The position numbers and the translations under genes were made by a program. From Leishmania martiniquensis (Eukaryota; Euglenozoa; Kinetoplastea; Trypanosomatida; Trypanosomatidae), in NCBI RefSeq assembly GCF_017916325.1, contig NC_090167.1, forward strand, positions 290,501 through 354,500: a DNA stretch of 64,000 bases. The letters are read 5' to 3'. Shown here in pieces: positions 44,236 to 53,211 of this stretch. The notes below the pieces were generated by a model. The model was not told where the DNA came from. It made no database searches and saw only the letters and a program-made list of their open reading frames with translations. Position 1 is the stretch's first letter. Every line of letters begins with the position of its first letter.

Positions 44236-45406
44236 CGTGGCGCTTGGGAGCATCGGCGCAGCAAAGGAGGAGGGGTAGAGGGAAGAAGGTAAGGGGAAAA
44301 CATGGGGACGGGGGTGATGAAGAAGGATGCATGGGGGAGCAGGAGAGGGAGGGGGCCAGAGGAAACGAAGGGGGACGTGTGGGCCAGACCCCCTCCTCCT
44401 TTGTGTCGACTACGGGAATCCTTTTTTGTCCTGGTAGTGCTTTGGCGTGTGCTTGTGTGGATCACGGTCACCCTTCCACCTCTCTGATCCTTCGCGGAGC
44501 TTCTCGTCGCGCTTCTGTGCGTCGAACCCCGCGTGCCACCTCCTGCCCTGCGGTGCTTTGGCGCGATCCTCATTGCCCCCAATGAGCGTTCGCTCGCGAC
44601 GACATCACACTGCCTTTCTCTCTCTCTTTTTTCATGGCTGCACATTCACCTCGCGTTCGCTGGACATGCCTTTCTTTTTCGATCAGCATGCCCCCGGGGG
44701 TGGCCACCAACGTGACTATCAGTGCCTCATAGCGACGAAACAGCCGATGCAGTTCGAACGAGGCACACGCGCACGGTTTTGCCTCTCTCGCGCTTTCTTT
44801 AGTTGCTGTTGCTATGTAAGGTAAGCTAAAACCCCCTTACCCGAAAGTCGCGCATCGCCTCTGAGGACGCACCCACCGAACGTTGCGCTCCTCCCGAGAA
44901 ACGGAGGTGCAGAGACGCATCTGATCTATTCATTTGTGAAAGGGATCTGCGGATGCCGTCAGTGCCGCTGGCGACTTCGCGTTTTCACCCACCGTCGAGC
45001 ATCCGTCTTCTGCTGGGTGGCGATGGCGCTGCTCAGTAAAAGGTGTTGACGCGTTCAGCAGAGAGCTCATTCGCCGCCTGTGGCGTCGATGCACGGTAGA
45101 CGGACTGTCTTCCTCCCTCCCTCGGCTAGACTCCTGCCAGTTTCACGTGTGCGCGCCGGTCAATACCCGCCCACGCCACCTCCTGCTGGCGCTTTCTTTG
45201 AAGGTGTGTCCGTTCTTCAACGCCCTCTCCTTCTTCCCCCTCCTCTTGTCTCGGCTTGTCACGATTCTACACGGACGCGTGGCAATGCAAGGTCGACACG
45301 AAGTCCTTAATGCCCGTCTCGGCTGCCACTGAACGTCCTCATCCGGCAATCGGCACCTACGGAAAGGCAGCAACAAGACGGGCGAAAAAAAAACAACAAC
45401 AGACAT
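44236..45406. other. EPCT 3' flank, no gene seen
   Basis: Purine-rich sequence just after the stop (44260-44380), then CT-rich stretches. No frame with gene-like composition. Confidence 0.5.
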
Positions 45407-47155
45407 TTGAACTCTCGACACAACTGCTTCGGCGTGTGTTCACGTATTTGCTATCCCCTCCCTTCCCGTCCTTGCAACCCCCCCTTCCCCACACCCACAC
45501 GCAGCTCAGGGAGCTCCTACCTGCCCTTCAAGCGCGACCCTCGCCAGCGTAAACCTGGCATCCGGCCCTTTACCGAGGAGCGACGCTGATGTGGCTACCA
45601 CTCCTATGTGAAGCCACTGCTGGAACAGACCGCCTGGGAGCGCCCTCAGCGCAAATACGGGGGCTTGAACAGCGTGAACATGCTACAAAGCGAGCGGGCG
45701 CCCTAACCGTCAAAGGTGTGTTTGAGAGGCAAGCAGCACTCCCTCCGTGTACGGCCACAGCTGCCCCCGACCAGGAACTCCTACTTGTCAGAGCAGCTGG
45801 GCAGCGCGACTGATTGTGCCTGCACCAAGAAGCAGCAGAAGATAGCTGGATACCTTGCCGATGAACACATGCACGTCGCTTGGCTGGAGATGAAGTGAGA
45901 TAGCTGAAGCTCTGGCGGACCGCAGGGGCCATTCCTCCGGACGAAGAAGACGTTCAAGGCGGGACCCCATTTGCCCACAGTACTCACCCGCAACGTTTGG
46001 CTGCATAATCGGGGGTGTGCACTGGAGCCGCCAGCCTCGGGCGAAGGAGTTGACGCTGGTGCCGTGCAACAACCTGGTGAAGGGCAGGGCAATGGTGGTG
46101 AAATGAAGGCGATGCTGGACTACGCCCACGTTCGCTCTTCAATCACTAGGAAGGGCATCGGACATCACACGAGCTTCCCAGGCAACTCAGGCGACGGCAT
46201 CAGTGCAAGAATGCCGATCGTTATGCACACGACCCTGAGTGATCCGGGTGAGATTGATGAGTTGTAACCTGTGGTTGGCGAGGGCTTCAGTCAGGGGGCG
46301 CTACAGAACAAGTTCCGCGCTCGCCCTCGGTGAGGTGGGGCGTCGGCCAGTGGCCCTTCTGGGGGCGTGCGACTGGCTTTGCGAAGAGGGAGGAGTGCAC
46401 TCGCCTATTCTTGCATCGAATGCTGACCCTTTTCTTATTCTGGCTGATCCGTGCGGTGCCAGCAGCACTGAAGGCTTCTGGCATGTGTTCTCTGCCTGAG
46501 GGTACGGCGCACAGTGACCTTCTGCCGACGCTGGCGTCGCTGATAGGCAATGCTATGTACGAGAGCAGGATACTGTCTCCTGCTCATGAAGCCTGCAACA
46601 ATGGAGCAGCTGCTCGCCGCTGCTGACGACAGCCGCGAAAAAGGAGCTGCCGCTCTGGGCGAACGGCAGCGATGTGGCCCCGAAGAACCCAGGCCAGCTC
46701 CGCGACTTCGCCTTCGATCCGGCCCACTTCAAGGACTCGGAGTGCAGTCAATGCAACAGCCATTGCTTTCCATCGATCGAGCCCCAAGTTTCGTGCCTCG
46801 TGCGAGAAGCTGATCGCAAAGGGGTGTGTGGTGCCCACTGGCCAGGCTCGCTCCATTGCCTTTCACGGTCGTTTCTACCACGATGTGCACACTGCGCCCT
46901 CCGCCGGCCAGCAGGTCCAGGCGCGCAGCAATCAGACATCTCTTCAACCTCGGCCATGCGGGGGTGCATCTTTGTTTCTGGCCGCACTTGTGGCTCTCAG
47001 CGCATTTTCCTCGTGCGGGCCTCTTTTCTTCGATGCTCTTTTTCGTCGCGTTCCTGTCCGCCTGCTATCGCGTTTTCTGTCCTTGCGGCGGCCGCGTGAA
47101 GTCTCCAGCAGTGGCTGCAACTGCGGGGGAAGCAGCGGCTACTGAGCCAGTCTAG
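45407..47155 (+). pseudogene. Decayed protein-coding gene, unidentified
   Basis: From 45407 to 46267 one reading frame is nearly continuous and coding-like, interrupted by only a few stops (at 45587, 45704, 45896 and 45905). Coding-looking segments then continue in other frames (46330-46626, about 46640-46800, 46826-47155), indicating frameshifts. The last segment encodes a hydrophobic stretch followed by a short polar tail rich in Ala, Thr and Glu, ending at 47155. The ancestor may therefore have been a C-terminally membrane-anchored protein of about 550-600 residues. Third positions are GC-rich and the usual pyrimidine runs are absent inside the block. The family is not recognised. It lies just upstream of a dispersed repeat, which may be related to the decay. 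Confidence 0.55.
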
Positions 47156-47520
47156 CGGCTTCTGGGCGCCACTCACCCTCAAGAGCGTGGTAAGGACGAA
47201 GTCTAAAAGTCAACAAGAATTAGACGACGCAATGAGGGACGTTTTGCGCTCGGTGAATTAAGGAGCGTCCTCCCCTCCCCCCTCCCAAGGTGACCTCTCA
47301 ACTCTCTTTCGTGATGGGGCACATGTGGACTGCAGAAGACTGCAGGCCAGCATCGGCAACTGCGCTCTTTCCCTGACCCCCGGCCTCGTGTGAGGTGCCG
47401 TCTTTCTTTTTATTCTTTGGCGCTCGTCACTTGTACGGCTCTTTGCCTCCAGTGAGCTCTGGTCCACACCAAGACTGTACGATGACTCTGTTTTCTGTCG
47501 TACTACCGACATCCCGTTGC
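47156..47520. other. Spacer between pseudogene and repeat copy 1
   Basis: No feature beyond a C-rich run at 47269-47287. Confidence 0.5.
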
Positions 47521-47879
47521 GCCTGTGCCGCCTGGCGATGGCCCCGGGCGGGAGCTGGTCGCGCGCAGACGCCTGCGCACTCGCGGCCCCGCCCCCTCCG
47601 CCTCGCATCCGACACCTGGTGGGAAGGCGCGGCGCCGACCGCGCGGTATGCATGCGAGGAGGGGAGGTGGGCAGGGCAGCGAGGGGGCAGGCCCGTTGGA
47701 CGGCCGCGTCAGCTGGACGGCTGCGGTGTCGCTGCTGCTGCTGCCGCGCAGCGGAGGAGGCGGGGGGAGCCGTGACTGTATGTGCATAGACGTTTGGGCA
47801 CGGCACGTCGTGTAGTAGACTTGGGGAGCGGGTATGGAGAGGGCGAAAGAGGGGCCGTTGTATGTCTCCGCGCTATCGG
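47521..47879. repeat. 359-bp dispersed repeat, copy 1
   Basis: This segment matches 58819-59177 base for base apart from one C/A difference seen at about 47593. Both copies are in the same orientation, with sharp loss of similarity at each end. It is very GC-rich, with a CTG-rich centre (gctgctgctgctgccgcgca). No long conserved protein is evident. It may be part of a mobile or retroposon-derived element; copy 1 lacks the GC-rich sequence that precedes copy 2. Confidence 0.9.
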
Positions 47880-48261
47880 ATGAAGCTGAACGTGTAAGGC
47901 TTTTCAGTTGAGCGGCAGGCGCCTTCGGTCCATGTAACCGCACATCCGCTCTTGCCGTGCTGACTGCTTGTAGAGCGCAGCGAAAGCTCAGTGCGTGGTG
48001 CACTGCGGACGGAAGAAAAATAGTAAGAGCGCTGCAGGTAGGCTCTCTCCATGCGCAGGGCATATCAGTAATTCTGGCATGAACCTCAGCCGGGATCATA
48101 CCTCAGGTCGTCGTTTTTTTTTGGTGAGCTCTTCTGTGGAGAAGACGGTGGCAGTGAACTGCTACGCATGCATCATGAAGTCCGCGTGCTACGCGTAGAC
48201 CAGCATGGGGCTGACTTGGCTGTTGCATTTGGCCGGTCTCCTGCCCTTTTCCATTTGCCTG

Positions 48262-48312
48262 AACTCTCCGTCTCCTCCTCTGCCGTTGTTCTCACTGTTT
48301 TCTGCGGTGCAG
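48262..48312 (+). promoter_or_regulatory. Polypyrimidine tract and candidate SL acceptor
   Basis: A CT-rich tract ending in GCGGTGCAG (AG 48311-48312). It sits inside the longest upstream extension of the next gene, so translation should begin downstream of it. Confidence 0.55.
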
Positions 48313-48378
48313 GTTTGCATGTGCGTGGCGCTGCTCAGGTTCGTCTTGTCAGGGTTCGGGCCGCAAGCTTTCGCCGTC

Positions 48379-49230
48379 ATGTTCGATGCAGTCGCACTCC
48401 CATTTGCTGACTCCCCACTGAGTGCGACTTCCTCAGGAGCTGAGGACGTTCGATGGATGGCCTTCGCGCGTGAGCTGGTCTTGCAAGACCTTCGAAGTAC
48501 CCCGCTCGCGATGCAGGTGTGGGCAGATGCGATCACTCACTCGCTAGAGACGCAACAGGAGCATTATCAGTCGGTTCGCGACTTCCTGAGCGACATGCAG
48601 TCGCGACTTGCACGCGACGCCGGCGAAGGGCTTCCTTCACCGATATCAGGCACTATTCGCCACACCGGCGGGGACTCCCGTGGCGGCCTGCTTGACCCCG
48701 TTGAGGTTGCTGCGCCGCCTTTGACACTGTGGCGTTCGACGGTGCCGGGCGATCCGGCGGGATCTGTTCCACCCCTCTCAGGCCTCGAACGTTCAGAGTT
48801 GGAGAGTGAGGAAGAGGAGCCGATCTTATTTTCTTCATCTCGTGTCACGCCCTCCGAGACGCAGTTGACGGCTACTCAGGCCTCCCTCGACGCCGTCTTT
48901 TTCGAAGCTTTGCTGAGCCAGGAACTCAGCGTAACCTTGTGGCAGAGCTGCGGTGCACCACAGGAAGCGCTACAGTGTGCACTGGACGAGATGCAGCGTC
49001 TGGATCGCTCCCTATGTGAAGAGGACGCAGTGCTGCGCTACCTCAACACCACTCGCTATGCGGAGCAGCGTACATACAAGCGACGCCGCACTGAGCTCGA
49101 GTCGCAGCTGCGCAAAACGCGTGAGAAAGTCTCTGCGCTGGAGAAGTTGTTGGGCTTCGGGACCGCCGCGCTCTCGTCGGGGGGTGAAGTTCGTCCTGGC
49201 AAGCGGTTGCGCACGTACTTGCTCGAGTAG
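48379..49230 (+). CDS. Conserved-looking hypothetical protein with C-terminal coiled coil
   Basis: 283 residues from ATG 48379. The frame is open back to an ATG at 48205, but that part contains the splice tract. An in-frame ATG at 48319 would leave only 6 nt of leader, so 48379 is preferred. The N-terminal 100 residues look helical. The middle (about 95-165) is Pro/Ser/Gly-rich with an acidic patch. Residues about 195-265 form a probable coiled coil rich in Arg, Glu and Leu with a basic stretch (YKRRRTELE). It ends with a basic [10 protein letters not shown] tail. No signal peptide or membrane helix from this start. The family is not recognised; a structural or nuclear protein is possible but unproven. 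Confidence 0.75.
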   Translation: MFDAVALPFADSPLSATSSGAEDVRWMAFARELVLQDLRSTPLAMQVWADAITHSLETQQEHYQSVRDFLSDMQSRLARDAGEGLPSPISGTIRHTGGDSRGGLLDPVEVAAPPLTLWRSTVPGDPAGSVPPLSGLERSELESEEEEPILFSSSRVTPSETQLTATQASLDAVFFEALLSQELSVTLWQSCGAPQEALQCALDEMQRLDRSLCEEDAVLRYLNTTRYAEQRTYKRRRTELESQLRKTREKVSALEKLLGFGTAALSSGGEVRPGKRLRTYLLE

Positions 49231-49809
49231 TCTTTCCTTCTTCTCAGCCCTCGGTTCCTTACGTCTGAAGAGCATAATACGCCTCCCTCGGGTTGCAACG
49301 CAGCGGCCTTAAGAGGACGCGAAGACCTTTAGCTGTTCCTGAGGCTGTCCATCTCCGCTGGTGGAACGACAGTGCGCTCACCTTCAGGCGAAAATAGAAA
49401 AAGAGCGAAACGCCTTTGACGAGACGGCACGAGCTGAACTACCATTCGAGGCGGTGCAGCCTTGCGGCGACTTCCCTCCCCCCTCCCCCCACTCCTCCTC
49501 GTCTCTTGGCAACGGTGCAGGCTGCCTTCCGCTTCTTTTCGCCGAGAGAAGAACAGATTCACCAAAGAAAAAGCCGCAGACGCGCTTTCGAACATCCTCC
49601 GCAGGCCCTCAGTGCCTTCCTCACCGCTCACCTCTCTTCTTGCCTTTTGCTTTGCTGCTTGGGCCCCCCTCCTGCAGCTCTGCTCTTCTTCGCTGCTTGT
49701 GCAGTGCATCCGCTGACCCCTTCCCACCATCACCTCATGCACCGCCACGCTCACAAGAAGAAGAAAACGCGTCGTTCGCCTGTCAGCCAGTCTGCTCAGT
49801 GACACAACG
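49231..49809. other. Spacer upstream of PME-1
   Basis: CT-rich sequence (49470-49760) with no gene-like frame. Confidence 0.55.
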
Positions 49810-49831
49810 TTTTTTCGTTTCTGTTTTTCAG
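49810..49831 (+). promoter_or_regulatory. Candidate SL acceptor for PME-1
   Basis: A T-rich tract ending in TTTTTCAG (AG 49830-49831), 54 nt before ATG 49886. Confidence 0.65.
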
Positions 49832-49885
49832 TAGGCACTTTCTCCTCTACCGTTCCTCCATTACCTTCTCTGCACAAGCGTAAGC

Positions 49886-51019
49886 ATGTCCAGTATGTCA
49901 ACCAGCCCGCCGTTGCCCACCCCTGAAGAGCATGTCTTCATCAACGCACAAGGCGAGCGCTTCCACTGCACCACCTTTGCGCCGTCATCGTCGTGCACGC
50001 CACCCAGCTCAGGCCAGGAAACACCGACGCCGCTGCTATTGTGCGTACACGGCGCTGGTATGAGCGGTGACTGCTTTTTGCGGATGGCGCGTGAGGTTCA
50101 GCGATCTATCGACAAGCCCGACGACACGGTGGCGAACGCTGCATCTCCACCACCGGGCACGATCGGGCGAGCCCCAATACCGCCTTCCGCATATCCAATG
50201 ATGGGGACGAATACAGAGGGGTACGGCGAAGACGTGGACATGCACGTCATGACGTACGACCAGCGCTGCCACGGCAGGTCTACTTTCCTCGGCGGTGAGG
50301 ACCATCTCTCAATCGAGGTGCTAACGCGTGACTTCTTGGATGTGCTGCAGTACGCCAAAACGCAGCTGTATCCTACTAGCAACATCTACGTCCTCGGCCA
50401 CTCGCTTGGAGGCGCGGTTGTGGCACGTGCGCTGAGTGGAAACAAATCAGCCCTCGAGCGCGTTTCGGGTGTGCTTCTGGTAGAGGTGGTGGAGGGTACG
50501 GCGCAGCTGTCGTTGCAGCACATGAAAGCGTTTCTCGCGAACCGCCCCGAGACGTTTCCCAAGGTGAAGGATGCTGAGACGTGGTTCCTGCGCAATGGCG
50601 GTATGCAGAGCCCTCAAGGCGCCGAAGTCTCCGTCCCACCGCTGCTGCAGCAGAACCCCGAAACGGGTCTCTGGCAATGGCGAACAGACATTGGAAAGAT
50701 GGAACGTGTGTGGAGCGGGTGGTTCACAGGCCTCGACGAGGCGTTTATTTCGCTGCCGTGCGCCAAGATGCTGTGCACCGCGAATGCGGAGCGACTGGAC
50801 AAGCCGCTCACGGTCGCACAGATGCAGGGGAAGTTTCAGTTCGAGGTGATTGGGAACGGGTGCGGCCACTACGTCATGGACGACGCGACCCTGACCATTG
50901 TAGCCAAGGTGCGGCGCTTCGTGAAGCGCAATGAGGTGCTGGGGCAGAAACTACAACTCATGAACAAACATCTATGCGATCAAATGAGGAGGACGACGGC
51001 TCCGCCCAACTGCCTGTAG
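49886..51019 (+). CDS. PME1: Protein phosphatase methylesterase 1-like alpha/beta hydrolase
   Basis: 377 residues. Family role: removal of the C-terminal methyl ester from the PP2A catalytic subunit. The sequence shows the oxyanion region LLLCVHGAGMSG, DQRCHGRS, the nucleophile elbow GHSLGG with S173, the family-defining VVEGTA block, and a C-terminal GNGCGHYVMDD with H328. In human PME-1 the triad is S156/D181/H349, with D181 directly before VVEGTA. Here that position is Glu (E200, codon GAG), an unusual change. A Thr/Pro-rich N-terminus (1-45) and an insertion around residues 75-110 make it similar in length to animal proteins. No membrane segment; cytosolic or nuclear expected. An alternative ATG three codons downstream is possible. 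Confidence 0.9.
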   Translation: MSSMSTSPPLPTPEEHVFINAQGERFHCTTFAPSSSCTPPSSGQETPTPLLLCVHGAGMSGDCFLRMAREVQRSIDKPDDTVANAASPPPGTIGRAPIPPSAYPMMGTNTEGYGEDVDMHVMTYDQRCHGRSTFLGGEDHLSIEVLTRDFLDVLQYAKTQLYPTSNIYVLGHSLGGAVVARALSGNKSALERVSGVLLVEVVEGTAQLSLQHMKAFLANRPETFPKVKDAETWFLRNGGMQSPQGAEVSVPPLLQQNPETGLWQWRTDIGKMERVWSGWFTGLDEAFISLPCAKMLCTANAERLDKPLTVAQMQGKFQFEVIGNGCGHYVMDDATLTIVAKVRRFVKRNEVLGQKLQLMNKHLCDQMRRTTAPPNCL

Positions 51020-53086
51020 GCGCAGCTGCCGCCGTTGCGTAAGGCGCGCCATCGCCCACTGAAAAAAGGCGCAAACCGCAGAACTGGAAAGCCGATTCGC
51101 CGAAAGGTACCAGCTGTGTTGACAGCAGCGCACCGTGCAGGGCGCAATGGCGTTGGCCCACGTACCTCATCTGCTTTGCCCATTCCTTCACCTCTGCACA
51201 GGGCGACCCGTCGGTGACCTCACGCGATTGCTCGCCTTTGCCTTTTCTCCTCTTCGATACCCGCGAACAAGGCTCCTGTGCGGCTGTGCTCGTGTGGGCC
51301 TTGGCCCTCCCCCATTCCTTTCTTCGCTCCTGCACCTTGACGCACACGTTCCCATAAGAGATGTCCACAACTCATGCACACGCCCAGAGGCTTGCGCGAC
51401 GCTCTCGATACCCCTTGGTACACAACAGCGCGAGAGCAATATGCGGCACTCGACGGGGGCGCGTATTTGTGGGAGCTCGGCGCGGGCCCGAGCTGCCGGC
51501 TTCGGAGGTGTGTGGACTGCCTCGGAAAGGCCTCTCGTGTCGCCTACGCCGTTCGGCATCCATCACCGCGAAGCAGTGATTTACTTTTGCTCCTCCTGTC
51601 CATCTTCTTCCTATCCATTTCTCTTGCGTCTATTCTAAGCGTGCATGTGTATGTGTGTGTCGTCTCTCACTCGTTGGCTTGCAAATTCCTACTTGTTGCC
51701 GCGTGGTGGCCTTGGTGCGCGCGCGCTCTACATGGTTAACCCCCTCCCCCGCCCCCCGACTTCTCTCTCACCAGTTGTCCTCGTCGAAGCAGCAGAGTTC
51801 CGCCTCGAACTTCTACCCTCCCCCCTCTCCTCTCCCATCAACATCATCAGGTACACCCTCAGAAGCGAACTCAAAATCTGACACAGGTGCGCTTCTGCCT
51901 CATTACGCGGCATTCCCTCTCCGCTTCCCCCCTCAGCTGAGGGCCGCCTTCATTCTACCGCACAGGTAACCGACTCGCTTATGAAAGCGAACGTCTTTTA
52001 GGTGTCCTTGACCACACACACATATATATATACTTAAGCGAGATAGAGTCAGCTTCCTTTTTGCCACACACGCATGTGAGCAGTGCTGACCTGAAGCGAT
52101 CGAACGAAAGGGGTTTCGCCACCTGAACGAGTCTGCAGAGGCCACTCGGCGCAGGGAAGCGGTACATCAGTGCATCGTTCTTTTCCGCGTTGCACCTTCT
52201 CGCGCTCGCCGAGTGCACATCTGTGCCGCCGTCGATTATTTTCATGTTTTTTTCCTTCAAAGAGAGAAAGGTCGCCCTTTTTTTTCTCACCAAGCGCCAC
52301 AACAGAAGAAGTGCGTACGAGCGCTGGCGGCTCTGACTAACGCCGACGGAGCCCTTCTCTCGACGCCGTTCTGCTCTCGCCCTCTCTCCTGTGGGCGTAG
52401 TCGATTTTCGGCTCTTGTCGGAGACGAGCGCCTCCGCCCCTGAGAGCGTGACAGCCCACTGTTGTGCTTTATTCGTCCCTCTTGTACACCTCTTCGCTGG
52501 TGCTGGCGATCAAGCCTCTCTGTGCCTCCTTGCAGGTGTCAGTTCGCCATCCCATTTTGCTTCTCTTGTCTGCGTTTTACTGCCTCTTCTCATCCGCTGT
52601 GAAGGGTTAAGCGAAATCGAGATCGGGAGGGAGCGGAGGACGACGACACACAGGAGCACAAAAAAAGACGTCCGCGACGCTGCTGGCGGCTTCTCCCCAC
52701 CACGCCTCCCTTTTTCCTTTCTCACCTTGGTGCCCTGTATCCGTGCGATATCGGTTGTGTCGACTGGCGTCTTTTTGGTTTCTGCCCTCTTTCTCTCTCT
52801 CTCACTGTCTTACACTGCTGAGCGGGGAAGCCGTCACCGCCGCTGCCGCTGTTGCTGCTGTCATTTTCTTTCCTTTTTTTTCTCGTTCCGTCTCTACATG
52901 ATTGAGTGGCAGTAGCTTCACGCCACCTTCTGGAGCTCTCTCCCGCACGCCTTGGCTTTTTTTGTCCTGCTCACGCCGCTTTGCGTCTCTCGCTTTCATC
53001 TTCGCCTTCCTCTCCCTCCCGATTTCTTCTCTGGTGTGCTGTTGCCCCGAGAGTAAGTCCACACGGGTCACGGTTCTCTCCTCCAC
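51020..53086. other. 2-kb spacer between PME-1 and V-ATPase subunit a
   Basis: C/T-rich tracts (51190-51340, 51580-51640, 51740-51850, 52360-52600, 52700-52890) and an AT run near 52023. The reading frame open from 52906 into the V-ATPase gene is Ser/Leu-rich and non-ATG until 53212, so it is treated as leader. Confidence 0.55.
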
Positions 53087-53128
53087 GCTGCTGCATCTTT
53101 TCGTTGGTCTACCGCTCGCTTCGCACAG
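53087..53128 (+). promoter_or_regulatory. Candidate SL acceptor for V-ATPase subunit a
   Basis: A CT-rich tract ending in TCGCACAG (AG 53127-53128), 83 nt before ATG 53212. Confidence 0.5.
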
Positions 53129-53211
53129 GCACGGGCACAAAGTCGAAGCGACACCGTGACAGTCTCGTTATCGGCCCTTTACTTGTGTTCTCCTTAGCGA
53201 ATCGTGCCACC

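Noticed and set aside
47258..48099. Minus-strand frames across repeat copy 1 (and the matching ones at copy 2)
   Set aside because: Pro/Ala/Arg-rich translations of GC-rich repeat DNA. The same peptide appears twice only because the DNA is duplicated.
48205..48378. Hydrophobic N-terminal extension, looking like a signal peptide, of the coiled-coil hypothetical protein
   Set aside because: It spans the polypyrimidine tract and AG acceptor, so it would be removed by trans-splicing.
52906..53211. 102-codon extension of V-ATPase subunit a
   Set aside because: No ATG, low-complexity translation, and family members start at the MLWNQE-type N-terminus.
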